Shown: positions 1 through 12,766, numbered from the stretch's first letter. The stretch is DNA of 64,000 bases from Mactra quadrangularis (GCA_025267735.1 CM046303.1:69269034-69333033); one strand, 5' to 3'. A program made the numbers and translations. Notes: generated by a model not told the origin, from the sequence alone.

Positions 1-839
1 ACAACAGCAGAAAACATAGCTGGTACAAGTTTAATCCCCAAATAGTCCCCTCAAGCTTGCCAAAAAGCAATGGAGAGAAGGTTTTTATATGATAAAGAGT
101 TTAACATACATTTTCCATCTCAAATACCAATTTTAGATGATATATTTGTATAAAGTAGTATTATTTGTAATTGACCATTTTGACGTTATTTTTCTCTATA
201 AAATCTCTTGCAGTTTCAGTACAGAAATCTAATACAAATTCTTATAAAAACTTTTAGAAACGGTAAAATTTCTTAAATTTTTCATTATATAGGCAGTTAA
301 TACTGCAGAAAATTTTAAAACTAGTTGCATGTGTCTAACTAACTTCTAACTTGAGATATTTGCTTTTAAAGATAGGGTAATTTTTTTTAACATTCTCAAA
401 AACTCGGATTTTTGCTTGGGGGTACATGTATGCAAATCTCTGTATTTTTATATGTATTTGTCCAAAGTGTAACCTGGTTGCTCTGATTTGTCATTACATG
501 ACTGTATAACAAGAAAATGGATTAAAACTTGGAAATAAAACAGCAGAATTTGAAAAAAAAAGTTCTTTCACTTTTTGTCCCAGCACAATTTACGGTCTTT
601 CTGAAAATCAAGGGTCACGTTATAAAAATGCACATAACTTAAGTTACAAACGGTAAATTTCTTTAAAATTTCAGCATTCAATGTCTTTAATAGTATAGAT
701 TCAAGAAACAATATCAGTATAAGAATTGTGGAAGGTCACCATTACAGTTCCAGAACCTTAAGAATAAATTCATAATTTTTGTTTTGTAGCATTAATGAAT
801 AGGTTTTCACAATGCAATTCTCAAAAATCTTCTTGTCTG
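1..839. other. AT-rich sequence, nothing assigned
   Basis: No convincing exon, RNA or repeat border is seen. It has the feel of 3'-UTR or old repeat sequence. Confidence 0.5.
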
Positions 840-1215
840 AAACTACAAGGCCTCGAGCTTTCATATTTGGTATATAACATCATCTAGAGGTCCTCCATCA
901 CAGTTGTTCAAATTATGCCCCTGGGTCAAAATTGACCCCACCCCATGAATCACAATATTACATTGAATTATATAAGGAAAAGTTCAAACAACATCTTCTC
1001 TTGAACCGCTTATGATAATTTGCCCAAACTCAACAGGAAAGGTCCGTGGGTGGTTCCCTACCAAAATTGTTCAAATAGGTCTGATTGGTTGGATAAGTAG
1101 GACACTGGGTCAAAAAATAGGTTTTAACATTAGTGGTCCTCTGTAAATGGCTCTTCTGTGACCTTTGACCTTTTTCTCAGGTGAGCACCCAGGGCCCTTT
1201 GGGCTCTCTTGTTTT
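840..1215 (-). repeat. Dispersed molluscan-type repeat
   Basis: It runs from CGAGCTTTCATATTTGGTAT through ATTATGCCCCTGGGTCAAAA to CAGGTGAGCACCCAGGGCCC and CTCTTGTTTTT. The same family (CAAGAGGGTCCTGAGGACCC, GCTCACCTGAG, CATACTAAATATGAAAGCTTCCGG) occurs at 33220-33480 and 42020-42285. Confidence 0.6.
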
Positions 1216-1245
1216 TAAATCGACGCCGTTTGTCTTTTTTAAAGA

Positions 1246-1865
1246 CATTTCTTGTTTCTTCTAAGGTCTGTTTCTTTTAAACTCTGCTTCTTTTAGTGGA
1301 CTTGCTTCCCAATCAAGTCCATGTTTTCAATGGAAGACTTACTTCCCGAGTAAGTATCCTTTTTATTGGACTTGCTTCCCAAGCAATTCTATTTTTTCTT
1401 CGGGAGACTTACCTCCCAAGTAAGTATCTCTGATTTTCTTTAGCCTCCAAATAAATCATTTCCTTCGGAAGACGTTCTTTTCAAGTAATTAAGTCTTTCT
1501 TTTCGTTGGCGGACATGCTTCCAAAGCAAGTCACTCTTAGATTTGCAGACTTGCTTATTTACTCTCTTTGGTTTTTTTTATCTTTTTTTCTATACTGCTA
1601 ATTTATATTCTTATTTCATTTTAAAATGCAAAACATTTTATACACAATACACGGACCGGTGAGAAAACATGTATTACGACAAAAATGATTATTTTGACTG
1701 CAATACATGTACAAAATTATGCATGCTACTAATGTGTGTGAAGACTGCAGTAACAAAATTACAACAGTACTGATTTTATGTTAAAAGCATATGTGTAAAT
1801 TTACGCACTTCTGAGTCTGTTTTTTTCACATTCTGCATGGTTCGTAAATTTACACACTTTACACA
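1246..1865. repeat. 0.6-kb direct repeat, copy 1
   Basis: It matches 63061-63680 in the same orientation, from CTTCTAAGGTCTGTTTC to GTAAATTTACACACTT. It includes degenerate internal words such as GGACTTGCTTCCCAA and AGACTTACTTCCC every 50-60 bp. Confidence 0.8.
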
Positions 1866-1964
1866 TCTGAACCATTATACAATGATGGTGACACTTTGTT
1901 AATTCTAAAATTTAATTGACCGTGACCACTTAATGCAGGTAAATTGATCAATTTTTAAGGAAAT

Positions 1965-2110
1965 GGGTGACCACTGGCCACAGACAGCAGGTGGCTGCTT
2001 GTAACAGGTGCAAAATAGAGGGATTTTCATTGGGAGGAAGCCAGATTGGCTGCTTACAGCAGGTGACCGCTTATTACAGGTGGCTGTTAATGCAGGTTAT
2101 ACTGTATATC
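1965..2110. repeat. Degenerate CAGGTGGCTGCTTNNNACAGGTG repeats
   Basis: GTGACCACTGGCCA, CAGGTGGCTGCTTGTAACAG, TGGCTGCTTACAGCAGGTG, ACCGCTTATTACAGGTGGC and TGTTAATGCAGGTTATACTG follow each other. Similar words (GGTCTTAATAGCGGGG) recur at 11105-11190 and (GGTCGC) at 59870-60060. They are probably ends of old transposons. Confidence 0.5.
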
Positions 2111-3437
2111 CTAAACAATGATGACTTAATCATGGAGAAAATACAAAATAAAAAGTATAATATATCAATAACTGAATTTATGTTGAGCTTTATGAATTAT
2201 CTTTTAACTTAAAACCGACGAGTGTTACGGTTTGTTATGTTGTTTTATTTAGCATTTAATAGTCCAACTTTCGATTTCAATTTCCATCGATTTCTAAGAG
2301 ACAGTGTTCATTAAGATTCTTATGGAATATTGATCGTGAGTTTAAAAAAAAGAACTTTATACTCTTTTTTGTTGTATTATAAATATTGTACTTCATAATC
2401 AGCTAACGTCACTTGATTTATCGTTAAGAAAAATAGGTCGTCCACTAAACATATTATTCAATACAGAGGTTATGTTATTGTTTCAACAGGTGCGTACTAC
2501 CATAGTGACTTGATGACGTATGAAGCCACACATAAATACTGGGACATTCCCTTAACAACGATGACTTTGCCATGAAGAGGATGAAATAAAACTGTTATAT
2601 ATATCAATTATTGTATTTCATGTCGAGATTCGGTGAGTAAACTGAGATTAATACTCTTTTCACTTAAAACCAGTTATGATAAATTGAGTGATACGGTTTG
2701 TCATATTTTTGTCTAATATTTAATATTCCAACTTTCGATTTCAGTTTTGTTTTTTACAAGAGGCAATATTCAGGAAGACTTCAAATGGACTATTTATTGT
2801 AATTCAATATACGGGCTAAAAATTTCTTTCTTGACCATAAAACTGTTTCAATTAGATTTGTATGTTTTTTTTTATTTTCTCCTTTCGACAAACAATTGTT
2901 ATTTTCGGCTCCATGTATATACCGATATGCACTTGATTTACCTGAAATACATCAGATTTATCGAAATTCATTTAATATATAATTATTCAATTGGTATACA
3001 GCCATTCCCCAGGAATGGGTACCATTTTGGAAAAAAAACGAGTATCCACGTTATATACGACTATATACTTGTTGGTATAATCACTTGGAAATACAAAATA
3101 CGATTGTTGATGCTAAATCAGGGCGGGTAATCCCGTGGTTACGTTTGATTACGATAACATTGTGTCAACTTTGATGGCGGCGCCTATGAATTTAAAGGTA
3201 TATTTGCTATTTTTTCTTCATTTGAATTTTCTATATAGCCCATGTTCCAGCGACATAAAAGCCAATTATAGTGGTGTATAACTTATCAATATGTTTTTTG
3301 TACTTTTCCTGATTACCTTGCAGAAAAAAATGAAGCGGCGATGTTTTTTCGTAAAAATTCGTTGTAAAGTTGGGTCACAAAATATATATTACGTATTTAA
3401 TTAACAACGCAATGAGTCTGTTTTGGAACGAAATTTG

Positions 3438-3828
3438 TGGCGAACTTCTTTAAATTGTAAAAATCCAAACATATCCACCACATCGGAGATTTTTAAATTC
3501 AAGACAAACAAACTTTCCAATTTACTTAATTTTAATTTCATACTTTGTAAATATAATGCATAGTACAACGTACATGTTAACAACACAAAAAACTTAATAA
3601 ATCTGAACCTCTGGCTACAAAAAACCGGAGTTTATATAGTACTTTCAGCTCCGCCGGAGCACGGATTAAAGTAGGCTCCGTCGGAGCCAAGTTAATAGGA
3701 CTCCGCCGGAGCAAATTAAAGGACCCCGCCGGAGCAAAATTAATATATATGTTTATTAGTTATATGAGCTCCGCCATAGGAATAACACAAAGCTCTACCG
3801 GAGCTAAGTTCATCGTGAATACACGACA
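3438..3828. mobile_element. 391-bp insertion with 7-bp duplication, carrying GC palindromes
   Basis: AAATTTG at 3431-3437 and 3829-3835 flanks it. The right-arm homolog at 56301-56307 has one copy. No terminal inverted repeat is seen. At 3648-3805 it contains six variants of GCTCCGCCGGAGC. Confidence 0.65.
3648..3805. repeat. Cluster of GCTCCGCCGGAGC palindromes
   Basis: There are full or near copies at 3648, 3674, 3700, 3722, 3766 and 3791, spaced mostly 22-26 bp. Each folds on itself. They are the only GC-rich words in an AT-rich stretch. Confidence 0.8.
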
Positions 3829-4066
3829 AAATTTGTTAAAACATGTACCGCGATTATCAACTGAGCTAAATATGTAATCCTACATATGTAAATATTAGTT
3901 TTTTTATGATGTTATATGAAAAAATAGGAATGATAACATTAGGTCACCAATCAATGAAATGGTAACATTGTGTTTCTGTTTTCAATAGATCGTCCTAAAT
4001 GTTTATATTTCCAGCCTTTGCTTGTTTATACTTTAGTCAAATAGATGTCATGTATATACAATTTAA

Positions 4067-5056
4067 GGTTTAGGTCCATATTTTTCTGCATAAAATTGCA
4101 AATGACCAAACAAAGCAAAGAAACTTCTGTAGAACTTGAATATAACAGCAATTAAAGAACTTATCCCCCTATGCTTTGATGATATAGCGTTGCATCAAAA
4201 CCCCTTCAACTCTGAATAAGGGACCAGGATAGGGGTCATGTTTCTGGTACGGTTATAATGATGTTAAGTTGACAATAGAGGACGAGATTTAAACGGCTTA
4301 GCTTTTGACACATTGGTAATGAACTCCGAACATCCTTCATAGATTCCACAACATTTCACTTTCGCTTATTTTTGTTCATGAAGTTTGACATTTTTAGGGT
4401 TAATGTATTTACCGAAAAAAACCAGAAAACCCAAGACATTTATTAATAAACGAAATCTTTCTATTGTACTTACAACGATTGTCTGTCGCATCTTAATAAT
4501 TGCATTTTTACTTAATATTGATACTAACACATCAAAATTGTTCAAATGTCATTGGCAACAAGTATTCTAAAACATTTAAACACATATTTTTAAAGTAAAA
4601 CGTGATTTATAAGCTCAAGATACAACTCCAATGAGTGTCTTTCGGGTTTTTTTTCATGAATATTCGGGTTTTCCGTTTTTTTTTCGGTAAATACATTAAC
4701 CCTAAAAATGTCAAACTCCATAAACAAACAATAAGCGAAAGTGAAATGTTGTGGAATCTATGAAGGATGTTGATTTTCGTTGTTTCATTGCTCGGAGTTC
4801 ATTGCAAATGTGTCAAAAGGTAAGCAGTTTAAATCTCGTCCTCTATTGTCAACTTAACATCATTATAACCGTACCAGAAACATGACCCCTATCCCGGTCC
4901 CTAATTCAGAGTTGAAGGGGTTTTGATGCAATGCTATATCATCAAAGCATAGAGGGATAAGTTATAAAATTGCTGTTAAAATTTAAGTTTCTGCAGAAGT
5001 TTCTTTGCTTTGTTTGGTCATTTGCAATTTTATGCAGAAAAATATGGACCTAAACG
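4067..5056. mobile_element. Foldback element at TTAA (990 bp)
   Basis: About 370-bp inverted repeats (4067-4430 and 4680-5056) surround a loop of about 250 bp. TTAA flanks both ends (4063-4066 and 5057-5060). The homologous sequence at 56069-56072 has a single TTAA and no insert. A TTAA target is diagnostic of piggyBac-type integration, although the terminal GGTTTAGGTCC is not the usual CCC start. Confidence 0.75.
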
Positions 5057-5205
5057 TTAACTAGGAATTTATCATTGAAGTCCTATGGAAAGATAACAAA
5101 ATATTTCATCTTATATCAGTCTGGTTAATGAAGATATTAACAGAAATGGTAAATTTAGATAGTTCTTTATCCTAAAAATACTAAGTTTGAATTTCAAACA
5201 AATTA

Positions 5206-6099
5206 TATGATTTACAAAAAAGTTATTTAAGATTAATTTTTGCAAATTGACATTGGAAAGTGAGGGTTAAATCCGAGTAATCCAACTAATTGGACATACC
5301 TATTTGAAGAGTATACAAGGAGAAATTACTAAAGTCCCTAATTCACAGCGACCTGCTCAAATAACAATTTGTCTTTTATCAGTATTCGTCTTTCCTTCTA
5401 TTAATGCGGATAACTTCTCTATAATAAAAGTAGAAATTTTGGTTTCGACCTAGCAGCTTCTTTGTGACTCTATATTCGAAAGCCTAGTTGTTACTACTGC
5501 ACCACTAAGATTTTGTTTCTGAAATAAGCAGTTCAAATATCAGTATTTTGTCGTGCATTTGTACTTTTTTCCATAGAAAACCGCGTAGTTTCTTAAAAAG
5601 CAACGATCGGGAACGGGTTATTAAGTGAAAAACACTTTCATATAGATAAGATTTTTATTAGGTTAGATTATTTATAATACTTAAACATCATGTAAAACTT
5701 ATGTGAAAAAACATATACAGTATGTTTTACATGGCATGACTTTAAACATTAACAAGAGCTTTCCAACAATTGCATTCGAACATTAAATAAAATTGTTTAG
5801 AAGTTTAACAGAGAATAAAATAGGAAGTAAAACATAAAATATTTTAGTTTAATCCTTTCATAGTTAATAGACATGGCACAAATACTATTATAATAAATTT
5901 ACTTAAGTTGGGAAACAAACACGTTTTTTGTTTTTTTGTATTATGCTTGTTGCAGCATATTTTAACTTATATATATACATAATCAGTTTATATGTATAGA
6001 GCAATTTAAAATGATCGTCTGCCATAACGGGTGGCGCATTGATACACTAGTAATCCGAACTATATCTCAAGCGTAAGAATATTCGCTGCTATAATGTGC
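5206..6099. other. AT-rich sequence, nothing assigned
   Basis: No frame of note, and similarity to the right arm ends at about 5,205. Confidence 0.5.
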
Positions 6100-6230
6100 G
6101 CCTCAGTAGGGATGATTACGTTATCTTATGCAATAAAGTGGTATCAACGAATCAGTCACGACCCGTCGTGCTTGTGCTTGTTGTCAGTAGAGATGTTACA
6201 TCATCTTATGTAATAGAATGGTTCTATTGG
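6100..6230. repeat. Imperfect tandem duplication, about 85 bp
   Basis: GTAGGGATGATTACGTTATC and GTAGAGATGTTACATCATC are each followed by TTATG(C/T)AATA(A/G)A(G/A)TGGT. Confidence 0.5.
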
Positions 6231-6516
6231 AAAAGTTTGAAGATCGTCGTAAATGACTACGAATGATGTCTAAATAGTGGACTTCATTTATTTTACATAG
6301 AGATGTAGTAGAATAAATGTGCATTAATGATAACTTTTAAGCGGCAGTTATTGAATTGTTTTAAGAATGACCCCTTTACTTGTGGTGATTGTGAGAAAAA
6401 ATCAGCTGTTTGTTCACCTGTCCGGTTTACCGGTTGTATTTATTGGTTGATTGTATAAAGTGTTTTGAACCGTAACAGTGCTGGTTTACCTATCAAACTT
6501 ATATCACTGAACTACC

Positions 6517-6730
6517 CTGCGTTCAGTAACTACTGTTAGCTAACGTTACGGGTACGGGAGAACTCAACCCGAAGACAACACAACCCGTGCAATACTCAAC
6601 TTAAAGTTGGGACAACTCAATCCGTTAGTAGGAGATTGTGTTGTCTCGGGTTGAGTTGTCTAGGGGTTGAGTTGTTCCGACACTTCCGTTACAGAACTTT
6701 TTTGAACGTTCAAGGTAACTGAACACGCTG
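6517..6730. mobile_element. Short MITE of the CTGCGTTCAG family
   Basis: It begins CTGCGTTCAGTAAC and GCTAACGTTACGG, and ends with CCGTTACAGAAC and GGTAACTGAAC. The middle is an imperfect inverted repeat built from CGGGTTGAGTTGTC-type words. Confidence 0.6.
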
Positions 6731-7677
6731 CTTTTTTGTGAACGAATGTTTTGTTGAAACCGGAAATCTAATTCCCCTTATAAACCCGAACAAATTCAGT
6801 GCCTTCAGCGCTTTGATTTATCACTTCTTTTGTTTAAACTGTAAGTCCAATATTCTTTAGGATTTTAGGTCCTATATTATTGATTAGCGGCGGTTAAACT
6901 GTCTGAGATATGGGTAGTATAAAAACGGTGCATACATTTAATGTTCGGTGTGTCAGCCGCTTATATCCTCGAACATTATAACAGCCATTATTATTTACTT
7001 ACACTACAAGTGCAATAAACTGCAAAACCTGGTGATTTAAATTGTTTGGAGATATCCGCCCAAACAAATATATAAATCTTGATTTTAGACGTTATTAATC
7101 CTTAGATACAAAGTCTGCAAATATTTACTTAAAAACATCTGACAACCGAAATATTTACTGCACATAGATAAATCACCGATAAGCGCAATGAGTTATGGGA
7201 CAAAGTAGGCCTATGAATATGTTTATATTCTCTTGTATAAAATGGTTAAAAGATCGTTTTTTTGAACAGAAAAAATCAGGTTTAGATACATATCATTCCA
7301 TATAATGCTGGTTTGTTTGTTATTTAAACAAGCAAACATGAGAAGAAGAACAAATGTACACGAATTTAAACCTACATTCACTAAATGGAATTAAGAATGA
7401 CATGTATTGTCTCTAGATTAAAGAAAAAAAATAGTCTTATCCTATAATAATGATAATCAAAGCACTGGAGTGCTGGACGAACGATGTCCTGAACTTATTT
7501 ATTAATTAAAGAATATATAATTATGTCAAAATATAAATATTATCTATAAAATAATGTATTAAGTATCAATTAATAGAAACAAAAGCAGTCCAAGGACAGC
7601 ACTAGACTTTTCAAGTGTTCTGCTCATGGAAAGGTTTATCTTACTTTATCAAACAAAAAAAATCAGTCAAAGAATAG
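6731..7677. other. AT-rich sequence, nothing assigned
   Basis: No frame or repeat structure is supported. The last 200 bases may be decayed LINE ORF2. Confidence 0.45.
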
Positions 7678-8430
7678 TTAGGTTCCAAATCATATAGTTA
7701 TATAAAGAGGCATAACTTCTATAACAAGACTTGTATTTTATGGAACATTTCAAATAGCAATTTTTACTTTACTGACATGTGTAAAAAGATTGTACTAATA
7801 ATTGGTAAACTTGTTTCTACAACCTTTATTCAAATATGTCCAAAATGTTCACTTATAACGGAAAACATTGTGACACATTTATTATTGCTTTGTGAAGCCA
7901 ACAATTGTATAAGAAAGTGTATGTTTCTTAACTATATTACAAAGTTTGGATATTCTTACTTCGATATTTTGATTTGTGAAAGTCCACATGATCAATGCAT
8001 CAGCTTGCTTTGGTCAGCCGTTGATATGAATGACAATTTTTAATTAATTGGTGTTTCACTAAATATTTATGTATGTTGTGGTATTAATATATGTGTACAT
8101 GATTCATTAAATTAAATTGCATTATTTAGAACGTGTATTAATACAGAACCCTACATATTCAAGTTAAATTGTAAAGTTCTTGAATTTGTAATTCTTTCTA
8201 TCATTCTCATTCCAAGAGGCTATCAAGATTCTCGATAATAGTGTTCTTGATAACCTCGGGTACGAGAATGTTCTTATTATACGCAAGTATTTTGTGATCT
8301 GATACATTTAGCTATGCATAATGTATAGAAAATGTATTGTGTGATTTAAGTTTAGTTGTATAATTTGTATGTTTATTCAATGTATATGCTCTCCAAATTG
8401 AAGGAGGAAATAAAGATTATTAGACCAGTA
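7678..8430 (+). pseudogene. LINE ORF2 C-terminal remnant and 3' UTR
   Basis: Codons 7678-8043 end with a Cys-rich tail CPKC-x9-HLLLLC, like the CCHC-type end of CR1/L2/Jockey-group reverse transcriptases. The non-coding 3' part runs to AAATAAAGATTATT near 8,410-8,425. The upstream RT is absent, as expected for 5' truncation. Confidence 0.55.
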
Positions 8431-10004
8431 TTTACTCTATTAAATATATTTGGTGGGTGGAGTTTCACTCTGGGCATGTAAGTTGTTAATATTCGCATAC
8501 AGCGATAGTTAGTGAGTCGCTTATATTAATCGTGGAAAAAACTAGGTCAACGTTTTGTTTATCCGAATTAATGTTTGATAAAAACCATCATGGCTTTACC
8601 CAACTCTTTTCTGATCCGCTATCGTAATGTAAAATATATACAATTCTTGAATGTATTAATTTTAAACGCTTTCCGCAATTTATATAATCTTTGAAACGAC
8701 AAGCTCCGTCCTAGACATAAAGGTATTGAAGGCGGAGTCTATGATGGAGCGAGAAGGCAGGTTTTATAGCACCACCTGGTGTTAGGAAAATAAAAACAAT
8801 GTACATTTGTGAATGACTTTAAAGGAGAATATAAGTGGTTTTAAAACGTAAATTTCCTGATTATTTGATTATTAAGATTCATTTGCGCAAATTGTTACAT
8901 TTTTAAACAAAACTGTTATCAAAAATCGTTGGTTAAAAGTCGCTATAATTCAGGTTTAGTAAGCATGGTCACCAGCATTACCTCATTTTGCATTTACTTT
9001 CGGTTCGGTATAAAAACCCGTCGTTCCGGGCCGAATCACGGAATTGTTATACAAATGACACTTTTTAACAATTTATAATAATCTTTTAATACGTTGTTTG
9101 CTCTTGATAAAGTGATTTAAATTATCTTATTGTTACAATAATTAACATCTTTTTAAGATACAATAAGAAAACATTTATTCGTGTCTAATTCTTAACAAAA
9201 ATACTGAAAAAAAATCAATAACCAGAAAATTAAATTAACTATTAAATAAAAAAAGATTGCTTCCAGTTAGCAACCAGACAAAATAACTTTACTATTTGTT
9301 CATCATTTGTGTGGTACATGTATGTGACAAATTCCTTTATAGATAATTAAACTTAGGGTCATAAGCAAGTAATTGATTTCTTGTTAGCATCGCATCAAAG
9401 AACCGATTTCCGGAAACAATAAAATATTATAACACGCCGACAAAGACGACACGCTTGGCGACGTATTGATATTATCTCTGATGGAATTCAGTTGTGTTGA
9501 CAAAACACATGTCACTTAAGGACTATGTAATTTACGAATGTCCTTCATGACTTTAAAATAGGTGTGGTTGCAATAATTGAAATTTACAAATTATTTTCAT
9601 AAATTTCAGTTTTCATTTTAATCCTAATGAAATAAATAAGTAAGTTTAATAGAAAAATATCAAAAAAGAGGTTTAGTAATATTTATTTTTTATGAAAAAA
9701 GTGAGTTTAAACATGTAAACTTTTGTGCAAGTTTACATGAAGTACAGTGAAAACAGTTAAAATAAAATCTTCCAATCAGATTGTGTACACCCCCGTACAG
9801 ATGCACTAAGAGTTAAAAATACAAATTAATTCATACATTGTCTGAAATCAGTATAATAAAATATCTCTATATACTAAAATTTATAAATTTCAACATGTCC
9901 AAAAGATAACTTTACACAAAAGAAGTAGTACAAACAAAAAGTACGGTGTCCAATAATGGACACAGGTAATGAAAGGTACACACTTAAAATAGGTATAATT
10001 CACT
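8431..10004. other. AT-rich sequence, nothing assigned
   Basis: No exon or repeat border is recognised in this 1.6 kb. Confidence 0.5.
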
Positions 10005-10367
10005 AATGTCATTATTGAACGGCCTGTAAGCGGAAAACGTTTCAGGCAAACAGAAAACGGTTTAAGTATATAGTACGCGAGTATGAAACAACCTGAAACA
10101 AAATAGTTCCAGTATATTGTGCAAATTAGTAACTGCCATTACAACGAAGTCGGCGGTGTTACTCCCGTTGATTTATATCAATAAATTTACACACAAAAAA
10201 AACAAGTAAACAAGAAAACAATTCCTCCTCTCCGAATTCTTCTAATCAATTGAAGTAAAGATTCTCTTGTCCGCTATCTTTAAACGTTCGCGCTTCAACG
10301 GATCGTTCAATAAACCGTTCATAACGGTAACGGTGATTGACTAACGTTAAATGCTTACTGAACGCAG
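10005..10367. mobile_element. Partial MITE related to the 23.9-kb element, reversed
   Basis: It shares TTGAACGGCCTGT, AAACGTTT, AGTATATAGTACGCG and the CGGGAGT/GACTTCGT segment with the reverse complement of 23874-24479. It ends in CTGAACGCAG at 10367. The left terminus is lost. Confidence 0.65.
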
Positions 10368-12035
10368 GGCTGATAAAGAACTGGGACTGTTTCATAAGAA
10401 TCCTACGTAAGATAGCAAAATTGCCTAAATAACTTATTTACGTTGGCCTTACGTTTACGATAAGAGAATTTCAAAGACGCACTCAAAACTTAAAATCTTT
10501 GCTTCAATACGATCTGACTTAAGTCAACGTCAAGTAGTGAAGCCCTCAAATTTTGATCACATGACTTGTTGTCAACAATACATTATAAACTACAAAACAT
10601 TTAAAGAATACAATATGTTCCACAAACTTCAACGAACAATTTCACAAACGGAGATGAGAAGCTCTCGAAGAAAATGCACGAGGGCTATACCGAGCCACCA
10701 TACTCTTGATTTTTCAATACACGGCCAATTTAAACAAAGGTGGTATGACACAATAAATGGTCATCTTGCTAACAAAACATCGACCAATTTAAGACGGAAC
10801 CGATGGATGTCAAAATAAAGTAATTAGGCACAAAAAAGTTCCCACGTGACGTTAAATAAATACCTTAAAACAATAAATCATCAAATCTACAGACATATAT
10901 AGTAATAACTTCATAAAAATAAACTATTCTTCAGACATTTCATCGAAATCTTGCAATCTTTAGATAGAAGTTCAGTTCGCGTATGTACACACGTTTTTGT
11001 GATAAGCCCCTGACTTCCGCAAAGATGTGTAATGAATAAGTTTTTAATACACACAAAATGGACGCCAAAATTTTGATTACAGAGTCCACTTATTTGTTTG
11101 TTCATACAGGTGAACCCCGCTATTAAGACCACCATCCGTTCTTTCAGAAAGTGGTCTTAATAGCGGGGTGGTCTTAATAGCGAATTGAGTGGTCTTACTG
11201 AGCTTTGAAGGGAGATAATCATGATAAACATGAGCTATGAAGGGAGATAATCATGATAAACATGTATCATGTGTGTTGCATACTAAGTACATTTGTACTG
11301 ATCTAAGGATTTACTATATAACTGACTTTGCTGAATGTCTGATGAGATTTCAATCAAATTCCAGAGAACAGTTTTCACTGTCAGTTTCAACCAATTCTTT
11401 CTATGCTGTTGTCACCTTGTACAAAATGTGCATTTTCATCAAAAGCTTAGTTTTGTGACCGTTATTCGGTGGAAATAACTTTCCTGGAGAACCAGTACTT
11501 TTGGTTATTTAAAATATTATAAATATATCTCAATTCCAGAGCTGGCAAAATTGTTCTTCGACTGTTTAATTTGTGTAATTGAAAAGAAGACTTTAATAAC
11601 TTTCCTGGAAAACCAGTACTTATTCCTTTAAAAAAGTAACTCTCAGTATGTCAAATATCTATGTTCTTGAAGAATGATGCATCCATCAACCATGTATACA
11701 TGTACATTTTGTACTCCATTTCTTGGACACTATATCCTACTCCATATCTATACATCAATTTCTTGCTCAAATCATAAATGTCATTATTCCTGGATAACCA
11801 GTACTTGCTACAGCATCATAAATAATAATTATAGAAAAATGAATAACAAAACATTTAAATTTTACATTTTATTTCTTTACACATAAGTATATGTATGGTA
11901 TGTTATCATTAAATTCAAATATATTGCAAGCAAATTAAGCAAGAAATCAATACATCATGAGCAAATAAAATACATTTGTAGTGATAACATTTTTGTACCA
12001 TCACAAAACAATTCTGTCCATTACTTTGCATATTT
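10368..12035. other. AT-rich sequence with one hairpin repeat
   Basis: Apart from the GGTCTTAATAGCGGGG repeat, a duplicated GAGCTATGAAGGGAGATAAT at 11200-11260 and recurring CCTGG(A/G)(A/T)AACCAGTACTT words (11480-11810), nothing is recognised. The short open frames have no family features. Confidence 0.5.
11105..11190. repeat. GTGGTCTTAATAGCGGGGT short tandem and inverted repeats
   Basis: CCCCGCTATTAAGACCACC is followed 30 bp later by GTGGTCTTAATAGCGGGGTG and another GTGGTCTTAATAGCG, giving a hairpin plus a tandem copy. Confidence 0.65.
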
Positions 12036-12766
12036 TTACTGCAAGAACTTATCAATAGTGCATTGTTTAGAATTACATTTCATCTTGATACTTATTTTCT
12101 CTAATTGTTCCTGAGCAGTGTCAAAAGTTTGTAAAATATCAGGCAAGTCCTTATGTAAACAATACATTTTTAATTGTGAAATCATTTTCAAAGCTTCCTG
12201 GTGACTAGTAACATTTAACTCTTCAGGTTTATCACTTTCATCATTCTCATCATCATCATCATTTACAACACTATCATTTTCACTGCGCAAATCATCCACC
12301 AGTTCCGCCTCCCAATTGTCTCCTAAATTTTCACACACAGGAATATTACTGTCCGTATTGATCAATTCATTTGGGTTCATGTCCTGTTCAATGTTCAATT
12401 TAGACTTAGCTATTCTCATAATTTCCACTAATTCAGCAATAGGAATATCATCATCATCAAACTCATCACTGGAATCGGTACTCTCAACATTTGATAAACC
12501 ACATTTATTAAAACATTTCCTAACCAACTCCGGCTTAATATCCTTAACAGCAGATGTTACCCACTTAATGGCGTCAAGTACATTAACTCCCTTGGAAACT
12601 GTTTCTGCAGAACCCTTTTCATTGTCATCAATTTTTGTAATCACACTTCTCAATAATTTATATGTAAATTCAGTCAAAGATATAGAAAATGTAAGCCTCA
12701 GTGCATCTAGAGTAATATTAGTGCATTCAATATCTGCATATATATTCTGAACTGTTCTATTGTTCG
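12036..12766 (-). pseudogene. Tigger/pogo transposase C-terminal region (possible last exon)
   Basis: An open frame of about 240 residues on the minus strand. It contains KLLRSVITKID, LDAIKWVTSAVKDIKPELV and RKCFNKCGL, the conserved segment after the DDE core in Tigger/CENP-B-like transposases, then an acidic linker (DEFDDDD, NDDDDENDE) and a C-terminal helix. The catalytic DDE region and the N-terminal helix-turn-helix are not found upstream. The sequence before residue 1 is TTTTTTTCTAG, a good 3' splice site, so this could be the last exon of a spliced TIGD-like gene. More likely it is a truncated copy. Confidence 0.65.

Larger units (their letters stand above)
2160..5205. repeat. Third copy of the outer-arm sequence (direct to left arm)
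   Basis: 2160-3140 matches 18110-18920 in the same orientation and 57195-59660 inverted. 3140-5205 matches 57194-55362 inverted, minus insertions. Within it, a block of about 450 bp (AACAATGATGACTT through CCAACTTTCGATTTC) is tandemly duplicated (2115-2570 and 2560-2745). Open frames in it are conserved only because the DNA is similar. Confidence 0.75.

Noticed and set aside
2747..3130. 127-codon frame whose reading is also kept at 58786-59157 (minus)
   Set aside because: AT-rich, Phe/Tyr/Ile-heavy text with no domain. The third copy at 18.5 kb is frameshifted by a T run, so the frame is shared only through DNA similarity.
10537..10818. 93-codon frame without an ATG start
   Set aside because: No recognisable motif and no splice context.
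12316..12750. 144-codon plus-strand frame
   Set aside because: It is the antisense shadow of the Tigger-like frame, which has recognisable motifs.
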